Of a stretch of DNA of 29,355 bases, positions 19,485 through 28,777 are shown piece after piece. The DNA comes from Penium margaritaceum (lineage: Eukaryota > Streptophyta > Zygnematophyceae > Desmidiales > Peniaceae), in contig SZWC01000041.1 in assembly GCA_023375785.1 (NCBI GenBank), positions 265,815 through 295,169 of the forward strand, read 5' to 3'. Each line of letters begins with the position of its first letter. The first letter of the stretch is position 1. A program made the translations under genes and the position numbers. Under the pieces are notes generated by a model. The model saw only the letters and a program-made list of their open reading frames with translations, had not been told where the DNA came from and made no database searches.

Positions 19485-20071
19485 ATGATACCTACAACGC
19501 TCACTCTTGGGAAGGTCAACAATGGGTTGTCAAAGTTCACACGGATATGGTCTTCTTTATGGAAATGGCAATTTGAGATTGTCATGAGGGTGCCTGGCTA
19601 CTTGAAAATGTTCCTTGGAGAAGAGGTTGAACCCCCAAAAATAAATATAGGATATGAAATGTGGTATGTCAAAAATGACATAGCATGCAAGTCTTATGAT
19701 ATCAATGCATGGGCCACATCATGTCCACCTCCAATGCATCCCACGTGCATCAAAAGCCTACAAGAAACTTGCACGTGTACACCAATCAATGGCTCTTGTA
19801 AATCGCCTCTTCATCTTTCAAAAACAGAGCAAGGGAGAGTTGAGTGTGTATTTCCTATTGCAATTTGAAGGACTATTACCGCAAATGACCCAAATAAACT
19901 TTGAAATAAACACCAACATGCCTGCTATGATCCTGTGGTCATTTTCTTTGGCCATTGGCAGAAGGATGATATGACACTTGAGGCTGTGTCCAAGTACATG
20001 CGCAACGAGGCCATGCGTCGCAGCAATAGGGAGGCTAGAGTTTAAGCCTATGGTACACAGTACAATTGTCG
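19485..20071 (+). pseudogene. gag: gag of B3, N-terminal and central part (broken)
   Basis: The ATG at 19485 begins a UBN2-type gag with KFTRIWSSLWKWQFEI and RVPGYLKMFLGEEVEPP. Frame changes follow from about 19690, where the reading moves between frames (for example SKAYKKLARVHQSMALVNRL). The gag is then split at 20071 by a family A solo LTR and resumes at 20808. Compared with B1, this copy keeps the Trp-Gln pair that is two stops in B1. Confidence 0.8.
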
Positions 20072-20807
20072 TGTTGGGAAAGGAACCATCCGGCTCAGTT
20101 TCACATCTACAGGAGCAAGTTCCACGGAACTATCAAACGCCTGCTCAGATCTTCAATCTAATTTCATCATTGCAAACATTAGGTGGCAAATTGTCCAAGG
20201 TCCAAATTTGAGGCCGATCCAACAGTGGAAACAGGAGATATGAATTTTCAAAGTTTTTGGGTCATGGACCGCCGATGTCTGGGTGACCATGGGTGACGGC
20301 TCCATGCCTGAACGTAAGAAGCAAAAAAGGCATGAGGCCTAGGCTAAAGCCCTCATGGGAGAATTATCTAAAAAGGCAAGTTGTCTTAAGATTGCCTTGT
20401 TAGCGTGTGCTAAGTAGGAAAAAGGTATCTCTCCTTACTTTTTAGGTGAGGTGAGATCCTTGTGTACTAGTCATGGACATATGGCAATTCTCCATGGAAT
20501 TGTGGTGTATGTGAGCGCTAGGAGTGAGCCACGAGAGCATTCTCCAGCTCTCAAGGTCGTGTGTGAGTGGTCAGCCTGATTGCTAGGCTGATTTCCTCTC
20601 TTATATGAGATTGTGGAATGTTATGTGTGAGCCTTAGCCTCCATGGCTAAGTGGTGCAGCTTGTAAGAGGGCTGATTTTCCCAAGCTCTAGATCTTTATG
20701 TACTACATAATTTCTTGTGATTCTATATCCATTTTCAGCACAAGTGATGCCCTTTCAGTCCCACATGCTCGTTCCTCCAAGGCTCCCTCTCTCCTCTAGT
20801 TTCAACG
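20072..20807 (+). repeat. Old family A solo LTR inside B3 gag
   Basis: It starts TGTTGGGAAAGGAACC and ends TTCAACG, a decayed CCAACA. The length of 736 bp matches the complete LTR, but many substitutions separate it from the others. The flanks are TGTCG (20067-20071) and TGTGG (20808-20812), a target duplication with one mismatch. No internal region remains, which indicates LTR-LTR recombination. Confidence 0.85.
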
Positions 20808-21000
20808 TGTGGTCACATCAAATCCTCTTCTGGTCACGGCAGCAGCGGAAGCAATGGCGGTGGAAGAAGGGCAATGGTAACATTCGAAAGGGTTAAAAGC
20901 TTTCTGGGAAGTGCCATGATGGCGGCAAGCCTGGACATTCAACACGGAAGAAGGAAGTTTGAGATGATGCTGGTAGAAACGAGGGCAAAGGAAAAGGTAA
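20808..21000 (+). pseudogene. gag: gag C-terminus of B3 with decayed zinc knuckle
   Basis: A Gly/Ser-rich stretch near 20835-20870 is followed near 20910-20960 by CHDGGKPGHSTRKKEV. This is a zinc knuckle in which the second and third cysteines are replaced. B1 keeps the cysteines lost here and has lost the first one. Confidence 0.72.
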
Positions 21001-22445
21001 GGAGTTCACAAGCATGATGGCTGAGAGTGTGCCGGCAACCAAGGGAGCGGCACTGCTAAAGCGTACAGCCTACGAGGCTTGACTCTAGCACGAACCACCA
21101 CTCTTCAAGGGAGAACGATGGCTTCATCTCCATTAGGGACATTGAACATCGCTTCAAGTATGCCAAGGGTAGCCTTGTCCATGCGCAAGGGAATAAGGTA
21201 GATTGACCAGCATGAACGTGAACAGGGTTGAAAATTACTTCAAGCTGGAGAATGTCGTATACATGCCATCTTTTGCAGCAAACTACTTGTTAGTGTCCAA
21301 AATCACAGACCACAACACGTCAGTCATCTTCACAAAGGAGGAGACCGTGATTGTCAAGAAGAAGGAAATCAAGATCTCCTATCCCGAAGAGACTCTTTTC
21401 GCATAGGCCCCAAGAGTAGATGGGCTCTACGTGTTGCAGACCAGGTCCCTTGAGATTACAAATCAGGGCTATGCGGCACTTAGAGAGCCCATGTCTCCAA
21501 AGCTTGGTGATACACCACACGCCATAAACATGGCAGTCAACTGTACAAGAGACTCAGATGTTGAGCAATGGCACAGGCGGTCTGGCCACGTGGTTTGCAG
21601 CATGGTGCAAGTTGCAACAACATGAAGTGGTTCATGGCATGGAGGGATGCAAGGCCAAAGATGAGGATAAGTGCAATAACCTGTGTGAGCCATGCATCCA
21701 AGCCAATACAAAGAGAAAGCCCTTTGAGCGTTATAGAAAACGTGCGGAAGCAATCTTATGCCAGAAGCACTTTGACGTGTGCGAACCATTTCAAGATCAT
21801 TCAAACAGCAGCAACAATTACTTCTTGAGCTTCATTGTAATCACATTCGCAAGATGTTGATATACTTCCTCAAGACAGAGGGAGAGGTCAAGGAGAACGT
21901 ACAACACTATGTTGCCATGGTAGAGCGACAAACAAGTAAGAAGGTCAAGGCACTGCGCACGGACAACGGTGGTGAGAACAATGCGTGCAAAGGCTGGTTG
22001 AGCCAACATGATGTCAAATGAGACCACTATACCTTACACTTTTGAGAGCAATTGTGTTGTCGAGCGAATGAACCAGACTATGCTTGGCATGACCTAAAGC
22101 ATGCTTTTTAATGCAAAACTCCTACCTCGCTTATGAGCTAAAACTGCAATGACAGTTTGCTACCTTATGAATATCACTGCGGAACAAAAGAAGCTGCTAA
22201 AGACGCCACAGGAAGTCTGGTTAGGGAAGAAGCCAGATGCCTCACACTTTAGGGTCTTTGGCTATACTACCTAGGCAAAAGTCCAAGCAGGAGAAAGAAG
22301 TGGCAAGCTAGATGAACGCACTCGTAAGTGTGTAATGGTTGGATACGACACTACATACAAGGTGTACAGGCTGTGGGACCAAGTGGCTTGAAAGCTCATG
22401 AGGAGCCAAGATTTAGAGTATGATGAAACGACACTTATCAAGGGA
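21001..22445 (+). pseudogene. pol: pol of B3: protease and integrase (broken)
   Basis: A protease C-terminal part (NVVYMPSFAANYLLVSKI) lies near 21255-21310. The GAG-pre-integrase motif QWHRRSGH lies near 21570, and the second zinc pair CEPCIQANTKRKPF near 21690-21730. The integrase core keeps Asp in HFDVCEPF (about 21770), Asp in ALRTDNGGE (about 21960) and Glu in VVERMNQT (about 22060). The C-terminal MVGYDTTYKVYRLWDQV lies near 22340-22385. Stops (for example at 21404-21406) and frame changes separate these pieces. It is cut at 22445 by element 3. Confidence 0.82.
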
Positions 22446-23183
22446 TGTTGGATCTGGAGGAGAGAGGGAGTCTTGGAGCAGCGAGCATGTGTGATTAGAA
22501 GGGCATCACTTGTGCTGAAGAATGATTGTTCAATCACTCAAAATGATGGAGTACATATAGAGCTAGAGCTTGGGCAAGTCAGCCCTCTCACAAGCCACAC
22601 CACTTAGCCATGGAGGCTAAGGCTCACACACTAGAGTCCACAATCTCACACAAGGGAGGAAATCAGCGTAACAATGAGGCTGACCACTCACACACGACCT
22701 TGATAGCTAGAGAATGCTCTCATGGCACACTCCTAGTGGTCACATCACCCACAAACCCATGGAGAATCGCCATGTGTCCATGGCTAGCACACGAGGCTCT
22801 CACCTCACCTAAAAAGTAAGGAGAGGTACCTTTATCCTAGTCCTTACACTCTGACAAGACAATCCTAAGACCAAGGACCTTTTTGGATATTTCTCCCATC
22901 AGGTCTTGACCCTGGACCTCTTGCCTTTTTCTTTTCTCAGGCTAAGGCATGGAGTCATCAGCCATGCCCACCTAGACATCGACAGTCCATGACCCCCGAA
23001 ACTTCGAAAATTAAGATTTCCCAATCCGACCGTTGGATCGGCCTGAAACTTGGACCGTAGATAATTTGCGACCTGATCTTTGCAATGGTGCAGACGGATT
23101 GACGATCGGAGCAGGCATCTGAAAGTTTCCTGGAACTTGCTCCTGTGGACCTGAAATTGAGCCGGATGGCTCCTTTCCCAACA
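22446..23183 (-). repeat. 3' LTR of element 3 (complete, 738 bp)
   Basis: It has the TGTTGG and CCAACA ends and lies in inverted orientation to elements 1 and 2. It mixes variants typical of element 1 (around 22630) and of element 2 (around 22490), so the LTR subtypes are not cleanly separated. Confidence 0.93.
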
Positions 23184-23184
23184 A

Positions 23185-23195
23185 TCTCCCACTTT
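23185..23195 (-). other. Polypurine tract of element 3
   Basis: On the minus strand it reads AAAGTGGGAGA directly before the 3' LTR, identical to elements 1 and 2. Confidence 0.88.
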
Positions 23196-23202
23196 GCCGT
23201 AG

Positions 23203-24830
23203 TCAGAGTGGGCTGAGTCCACATGCCTTCATGCAGAACTTCTGTATCTCACGGGTCACTGGCTTGGTGCAGAAATCAGCGACCTGCTTGCTAGTTGGAG
23301 TAAACTCCAGCTTGATAGCACCCTCCTGCACCATGTGCCTGATGAAGTGATATGCGATGTCAATGTGCTTGGTGCGAGCATGGTGCTCGGGATTCTTGGC
23401 GAGTGCGATTGCGCTCTGGTTGTCGATGCGCACAGGAACTGGAACTGCTACACTCCCACGTATCTCCGCCATGAGACGCTGGAGCCAAACTGCTTCCTTG
23501 GCTCCAAAGCTGAGAGAGACATACTCAGTTTCTGTGCTCGAGGTGGCCACGACCACCTGTCGCTTGCTGCACCAGCTGATGGCACCTCCATTCATGAGAA
23601 ACACATGTCCAGAGATGGACTTGCGAGTCTCAGGGTTTGAAGCCCAATCTGCGTCTGTGTAGCCGATGATGCTGTTGTCGTTGCCGTTGTAGGTGATGCC
23701 GATGTTGGCGGTTCCAGCAAGGTAGCGGAAGATCCGCTTCACTGCCTTCTGGTGCTCAGGGCCGGGGTTAGCCATGTGCTTGCTCACAGCGCTCACAGCC
23801 TGTGCGAGGTCCGGCCTGGTTGCCACCACCAGGTACATGAGACTGCCGACGGCGCTCTGGTACTTCTGCCGCTCAGCTAAATTTGCTTCTCCACTTAAGC
23901 TCACGAGGTACTGCCGCGTCTCTAGCGGCGTGCCGATGGGTTTGGCCTCTGCCATGCCGAACCGCTGCAGGACGTCCTTGATGTAGCGACTCTGCTGCAG
24001 CGAGAGAGAGCGTGATTTGCGGTCACGCGTGATCTGGATACCGAGGAAGTATGACGCCTCCCCGAGGTCAGACATCTGGAAGCGCTCCTGTATGGCCTCC
24101 TTGAACACCTGCAGTGCAGACATGCTGTTGGAAAGGAGGAGCATGTCATCCACATAGACAATGATGATGAGGATCTCATGCTCATGCTGCCATAGATACA
24201 CGCTGTAGTCACACTCGCTGTGCTCAAACCCCATGCACTGCAGCGCCGCATCCAACTTCTGGTTCCAAGCACGCGACGCTTGCTTGAGGCCGTACAACGA
24301 CTTCTGGAGCTTGCAAACCAGGTGCTCCTGGCCATCCAAAACGAACCCCTCCGGCTGCTCCATGTAGATCTCCTCCTCCAAGTCACCATTCAATAATGCC
24401 GTCTTGACATCCATGTGGTGAACCTCGAAGTCCTCAGCTACTGCATTAGAGAGCAGCGTACGCACAGAGGCAAACTTTGCAACAGGGGCAAACGTTTCTG
24501 TGTAGTCGATGCCCTCCTGCTGCGAGTAGCCCTTGGCGACCAGCCTCGCCTTGTACTTTTCCAAGTTACCATCTGCTCCCCGCTTCTTCTTGAACACCCA
24601 CTTGCACTTGATCACCTTACGTCCTGGTGGACACTCAGTCAGCTCTTACGTGCCGTTGTCCAGCTGCGACTATATCTCCTCCTGCATGTCTTGCGCCCAA
24701 TCTGCTGCATCCGGTGCAGCCATGGCCTCCTTGTATAATGTTGGCTCATCTCAATCTGCTGCAACTGCAACGTTCATCTATTCTGGTTTCTGCAGCATCC
24801 AGAAAGGGCCGCGCTCACCAGGCTTGTAAC
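23203..24830 (-). pseudogene. pol: pol of element 3: reverse transcriptase and RNase H
   Basis: The stretch 24615-23203 is open for 470 codons and is the best preserved RT-RNase H in the window. The first RT Asp is in MDVKTALL, YVDD lies at 24145-24156, and DADWAS, STETEY and DNQSAI are in RNase H. The frame ends at TGA 23203-23205 by the polypurine tract. Upstream, the same frame is broken by single-codon stops at 24646-24648, 24670-24672, 24751-24753 and 24778-24780, so the RT N-terminus is cut off from the rest. There are no frame shifts. Confidence 0.92.
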
Positions 24831-25898
24831 GCACCCTGAGAGGGTACCTCCGACCTGGAGCTGGAGCGTTAGCAGGCGGCTGACGCGGTGCGGCTGGCAC
24901 AACTGCTTCTGCTGGTGGTGCTACATCTCCCTCCTCTGCTTCTGCCGGTGAAGCTGCTGTATCTACTGCATCAGACATGGGAGAGTAGAGTGATTCTCCC
25001 ACTGTCATAGTAGAGGAAGGATCGGGAGAAACTGGGTCAGGAAGAATTTCTGCTCCCACTCTCTCGTCAGCTGCTGGTTCTGTTGCCTCTTCACACACAA
25101 TGTTGGTGTCGATGACGTTGCTCTCATTGAAGACGACATCCCTGGAGATGATGACGTGGCTTGTATCCCTCTCTTAGAGGCGATACGCCTTGCTTGCCAC
25201 GTCGTAGCCAATCATCAGCATCTGCACACTCTTCGCATCCCACTTTTAACGCTTCTCCTTTGGCACGTGCATGTGCGCCAAGCTGCCAAACGCGCGAAGA
25301 TGACCCACGCTCGGCTTCTTGCCGAACCACGCCTCGTACGGCGTCATCTAGTCTAGCGCCTTAGTTGGACTGCGGTTCTTGATGTAGACCGCAGTGCTCA
25401 CGGCTTCAGCCCAGAAGTCGTAGGTCAGCCGAGCCGCGTGCAGCATGGAGCGCGCCAACTCAACGATGGTGCGGTTGGCGCGTTCTGCTACACCATTCTG
25501 CTGCGGCGAGTACGGCGCGGTACGCTGCGCCTTGATGCCAGCTGCTGCGAGGTAGTCCTGGAACTCCTTGCTCAGGTATTCTCCACCGCGATCGCTGCGT
25601 AGCGCCTTGATCTTCTTGCCAGTCTGGTTCTCCACCATGGCCTTCAACTCCTTGAACCTGTCAAAGCACTGGTCCTTGGAAGGAAGGAAGTACACAGTAG
25701 TGTAACGGCTGAAATCATCAATGAAGGTCAGAAAATACCTAGAGCCTCCAAAGCTCTAGGTCTGCATCGGCCCACACAAGTCTTTGTGGACCAGCTCCAA
25801 CACCTCCTTTGCACGCTCTCCTGCTCGAGAGAACGCCTCTCGGTGCTGCTTCCCCTCCAAACAGCCGATGCACAGCTGCTGCTCATAGTTGGAGATGG
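24831..25898 (-). pseudogene. pol: pol of element 3: integrase and linker (stops only)
   Basis: This stretch is in the same frame as the RT downstream. The zinc pair CIGCLEGK lies near 25860. The integrase triad is present: Asp in HKDLCGPM (about 25780), Asp at 25591-25593 and Glu at 25483-25485, with 35 residues between the last two. Stops occur at 25756-25758, 25348-25350, 25246-25248 and 25174-25176. The Pro/Ala/Glu-rich linker and RYPLRVRYKPGER follow. The right end is cut by element 4 within the GAG-pre-integrase region. Confidence 0.9.
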
Positions 25899-26581
25899 TG
25901 TTGGAAATGGAGGAGAGAGGGAGCCTTGGAGCAGCGAGCATGTGTGATTGGAAGGGCATCACTTGTGCTGAAGAATGGTTGTTCAATCACTCAAAATGAT
26001 GGAGTACATATAGAGCTAGAGCTTGGGCAAGTCAGCCCTCTCACAAGCCACACCACTTAGCCATGGAGGCTAAGGCTCACACACTAGAATCCATAATCTC
26101 ACACAAGGGAGGAAATCAGCCTAGCAATCAGGCTGACCACTCACACANACAAACCCATGGAGAATCGCCATGTGTCCATGGCTAGCACACAAGGATCTCA
26201 CCTCACCTAAAAAGTAAGGAGAGGTACCTTTATCCTAGTCAGCACACTCTGACAAGGCAATCCTAAGACCAAGGACCTTTTTGGATATTTCTCCCATCAG
26301 GTCTTGACCCTGGACCTCTTGCCTTTTTCTTTTCTCAGGCTAGGGCATGGAGCCATCACCCATGCCCACCCAGACATCGACGGTCCATGACCCCCGAAAC
26401 TTCGAAAATTGATATCTCTCAATCCGACTGTTGGATCGGCCTGAAACTTGGACCGTAGATAATTTGCCACCTGATCTTTGCAATGGTGAAGACGGATTGA
26501 CAATCGGAGCAGGCATCTGGATGTTTCCTGGAACTTGCTCCTGTGGACCTGAAATTGAGCCGGATGGCTCCTTTCCCAACA
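25899..26581 (-). repeat. 3' LTR of element 4 (with assembly gap)
   Basis: It has TGTTGG and CCAACA ends and the element 2 subtype. The n at 26147 replaces about 55 bp compared with a complete LTR. Confidence 0.92.
26147..26147. other. Assembly gap inside LTR of element 4
   Basis: About 55 bp present at this place in the other family A LTRs are absent; no duplicated flank is seen. Confidence 0.75.
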
Positions 26582-26582
26582 A

Positions 26583-26593
26583 TGTCCCACTTT
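26583..26593 (-). other. Polypurine tract of element 4 (one change)
   Basis: On the minus strand it reads AAAGTGGGACA, with one G-to-C change from the other three copies. The pyrimidine within the tract might weaken priming. Confidence 0.8.
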
Positions 26594-26600
26594 GCCGCAG

Positions 26601-28020
26601 TCAGAGTGGGCTGAGTCCATATGCCTTCATGCAGAACTGCTGCTTCTCACGGGTCACTGGCTTGGTGCAAAAATCAGCGACCTGCTTGCTGGTTGGAGTA
26701 AACTCCAGCTTGATAGCACCCTCCTGCACCATGTGCCTGATGAAGTGATAGGCGATGTCAATGTGCTTGGCGCGAGCATGGTGCTCAGGATTCTTGGCGA
26801 GTGCAATAGCGCTCTGGTTGTCGACGCGCATAGGAACAGGAACTGCTGCACTCGCACTCATCTCCGCTGAGACGCTGAAGCCAAACTGCTTCCTTGGCTC
26901 CAAAGCTGAGAGAGACGTACTCAGCTTCTGTGCTTGAGGTGGCCACAACCACCTGCCGCTTGCTGCACCAGCTGATGCCACCTCCATTCATGAGAAACAC
27001 ATGTCCAGAGATGGATTTGCGAGTCTCAGGGTTTGAAGCCCAATCTGCGTTTGTGTAGCCGATGATGCTGTTGTCGTTGCCGCTGTAGGTGATGCCGATG
27101 TTGGCGGTTCCACGAGGTAGCAGAAGATCCGCTTCACTGCCTTCTGGTGCTCAGGGCCGGGGTTAGCCGTGTGCTGGCTCACAGCGCTCACAGCCTGTGC
27201 GAGGTCCGGCCTGGTTGCCACCATCAGGTACATGAGACTGCCGACGGCGCTCTAGTACTTCTGCCGCTCAGCTGCATCTGCTTCTCCACTGAAGCTCACG
27301 AGGTACTGCCGCGTCTCTAGCGGCGTGCCGATGGGTTTGGCCTCTGCCATGCCGAACCGCTGTAGGACGTCCTTGATGTAGCGACTCTGATGCAGCGAGA
27401 GAGAGCGTGATTTGCGGTCACGCGTGATCTGGATACCGAGGAAATATGACGCCTCCCCGAGATCAGACATCTGGAAGCGCTCCTGCATGGCCTCCTTGAA
27501 CTCCTGCAGTGCAGACATGCTGTTGGAAAGGAGGAGCATGTCATCCACATAGACAATGATGATNAGGATCTCATGCTCATGCTGCCAGCGATACACGCTG
27601 TAGTCACACTCGCTGCGCTCAAACCCCATGCACTGCAACGCCGCATCCAACTTCTGGTTCCAAGCATGCGACGCTTGCTTGAGGCCGTACAGCGACTTCT
27701 GCAGCTTGCAGACCAGGTTCTCCTTGCCATCCATGACGAACCCCTCCGGCTGCTCCATGTAGATCTCCTCCTCCAAGTCACCATTCAAGAATGCCGTCTT
27801 GACATCCATGTGGTGAACCTCGAAGTCCTCAGCTGCTGCATAAGAGAGGAGCGTGCGCACAGAGGCAAACTTTGCAACGCGACAAAAGTTTCTGTGTAGT
27901 CGATGCCCTCCTGCTGCGAGTAGCCCTTGGCGACCAACCTCGCCTTGTACTTTTCCAGGTTACCATCTGCTCCCCGCTTCTTCTTGAAGACCCACTTGCA
28001 CTTGATCACATTACGTCCAG
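26601..28020 (-). pseudogene. pol: pol of element 4: RT and RNase H (frame shifts and stop)
   Basis: YVDD lies at 27540-27551, with one ambiguous base at 27564 nearby. Small deletions compared with element 3 are 1 bp near 27880, 1 bp near 27112 and 2 bp near 26867; the last two together restore the frame. A stop lies at 27252-27254 (CAG in sister copies). RNase H motifs SSTEAEY and DNQSAI are present but in different frames. The natural stop is at 26601-26603. Confidence 0.88.
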
Positions 28021-28566
28021 NCTGGTTCTGCTGCCTCTTCACAGACAATGTTGGTGCCGATGACGTTGCTCTCGTTGAAGACGACATCCCTGGAGATAGT
28101 GACGTGGCCTGTATCCCTCTCATAGAGGCGATAGGCCTTGCTTGCCACGTCGTAGCCAATCATCAGCATCTGCGCACTCTTTGCGTCCCATTTCTGCCGC
28201 TTCTCCTTGGGCACGTGCATGTGCGCCAGGCTGCCAAATGCTCGGAGATGACCCACGCTCGGCTTCTTGCNGCCATCCATGACGAACCCCTCCGGCTGCT
28301 CCATGTAGATCTCCTCCTCCAAGTCACCATTCAAGAATGCCGTCTTGACATCCATGTGGTGAACCTCGAAGTCCTCAGCTGCTGCATAAGAGAGGAGCGT
28401 GCGCACAGAGGCAAACTTTGCAACGCGACAAAAGTTTCTGTGTAGTCGATGCCCTCCTGCTGCGAGTAGCCCTTGGCGACCAACCTCGCCTTGTACTTTT
28501 CCAGGTTACCATCTGCTCCCCGCTTCTTCTTGAAGACCCACTTGCACTTGATCACATTACGTCCAG
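27726..28566 (-). repeat. 295-bp stretch present twice (27726-28020 and 28272-28566)
   Basis: Both copies of the RT N-terminal region look identical, including the private 1-bp deletion in the first RT motif. Each is bounded by an n. This is one locus assembled twice. Confidence 0.88.
28022..28270 (-). pseudogene. pol: Element 4 contig: integrase C-terminus (out of order)
   Basis: It reads KKPSVGHLRAF, MLMIGYDVASKAYRLYERD and VVFNESNVIGTNIVCEEAAEP, which belong upstream of the linker. It is bounded by n on both sides. 28114-28270 is repeated identically at 28778-28934. In the element's own order it should lie between 28272-28776 and 28778-29355. Confidence 0.85.
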
Positions 28567-28776
28567 GTGGACGCTCAGTCAGCTCCCACGTGCCGTTGTC
28601 CAGCTGCGACTGTATCTCTTGTTGTACGGCTTGCGCCCAATCTGCTGCATCCGGTGCAGCCATGGCCTCCTTGTATGACGTTGGCTCATCTGAATCTGCT
28701 GCAACTGCAACGTTCATCTGTTCTGGTTTCTGCAGCATCCAGAAATGGCCGCGCTCACCAGGCTTGTAACGCACCC
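28272..28776 (-). pseudogene. pol: Element 4 contig: RT N-terminus and end of linker
   Basis: It begins with the repeat of 27726-28020 and continues to the RT start (EAMAAPDAADWAQAVQQE) and YKPGERGHFW of the linker. About 240 bp of linker between this and 28022-28270 are not in the window. Confidence 0.87.
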
Positions 28777-28777
28777 N

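Larger units (their letters stand above)
18350..22445 (+). mobile_element. Family B copia element B3 (old, interrupted, right part displaced)
   Basis: LTR, leader, gag, protease and integrase follow in order on the plus strand. It is inserted in B2 (left flank GATCG, 18345-18349), carries an old family A solo LTR in gag, and is split by element 3 at 22446 in the integrase C-terminus. The RT, RNase H and 3' LTR are expected beyond the window. Confidence 0.82.
22446..25898 (-). mobile_element. Family A copia element 3 (minus strand; 5' part beyond window)
   Basis: From right to left on the minus strand it holds the GAG-pre-integrase region, integrase, linker, RT, RNase H, polypurine tract and 3' LTR. 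The left flank AGGGA (22441-22445) is the candidate target duplication in B3. At 25898 it is interrupted by the 3' LTR of element 4, so its protease, gag and 5' LTR should lie on the far side of element 4. Confidence 0.92.

Noticed and set aside
23335..24829. Long plus-strand reading frames (for example 23335-23640, 24533-24829) as genes
   Set aside because: They lie antisense to the well-supported RT-RNase H of element 3, and the same shadow frames recur over the other pol copies.
27564..27564. The n at 27564 as another gap
   Set aside because: Sequence is continuous in frame and spacing on both sides, so it is one ambiguous base.
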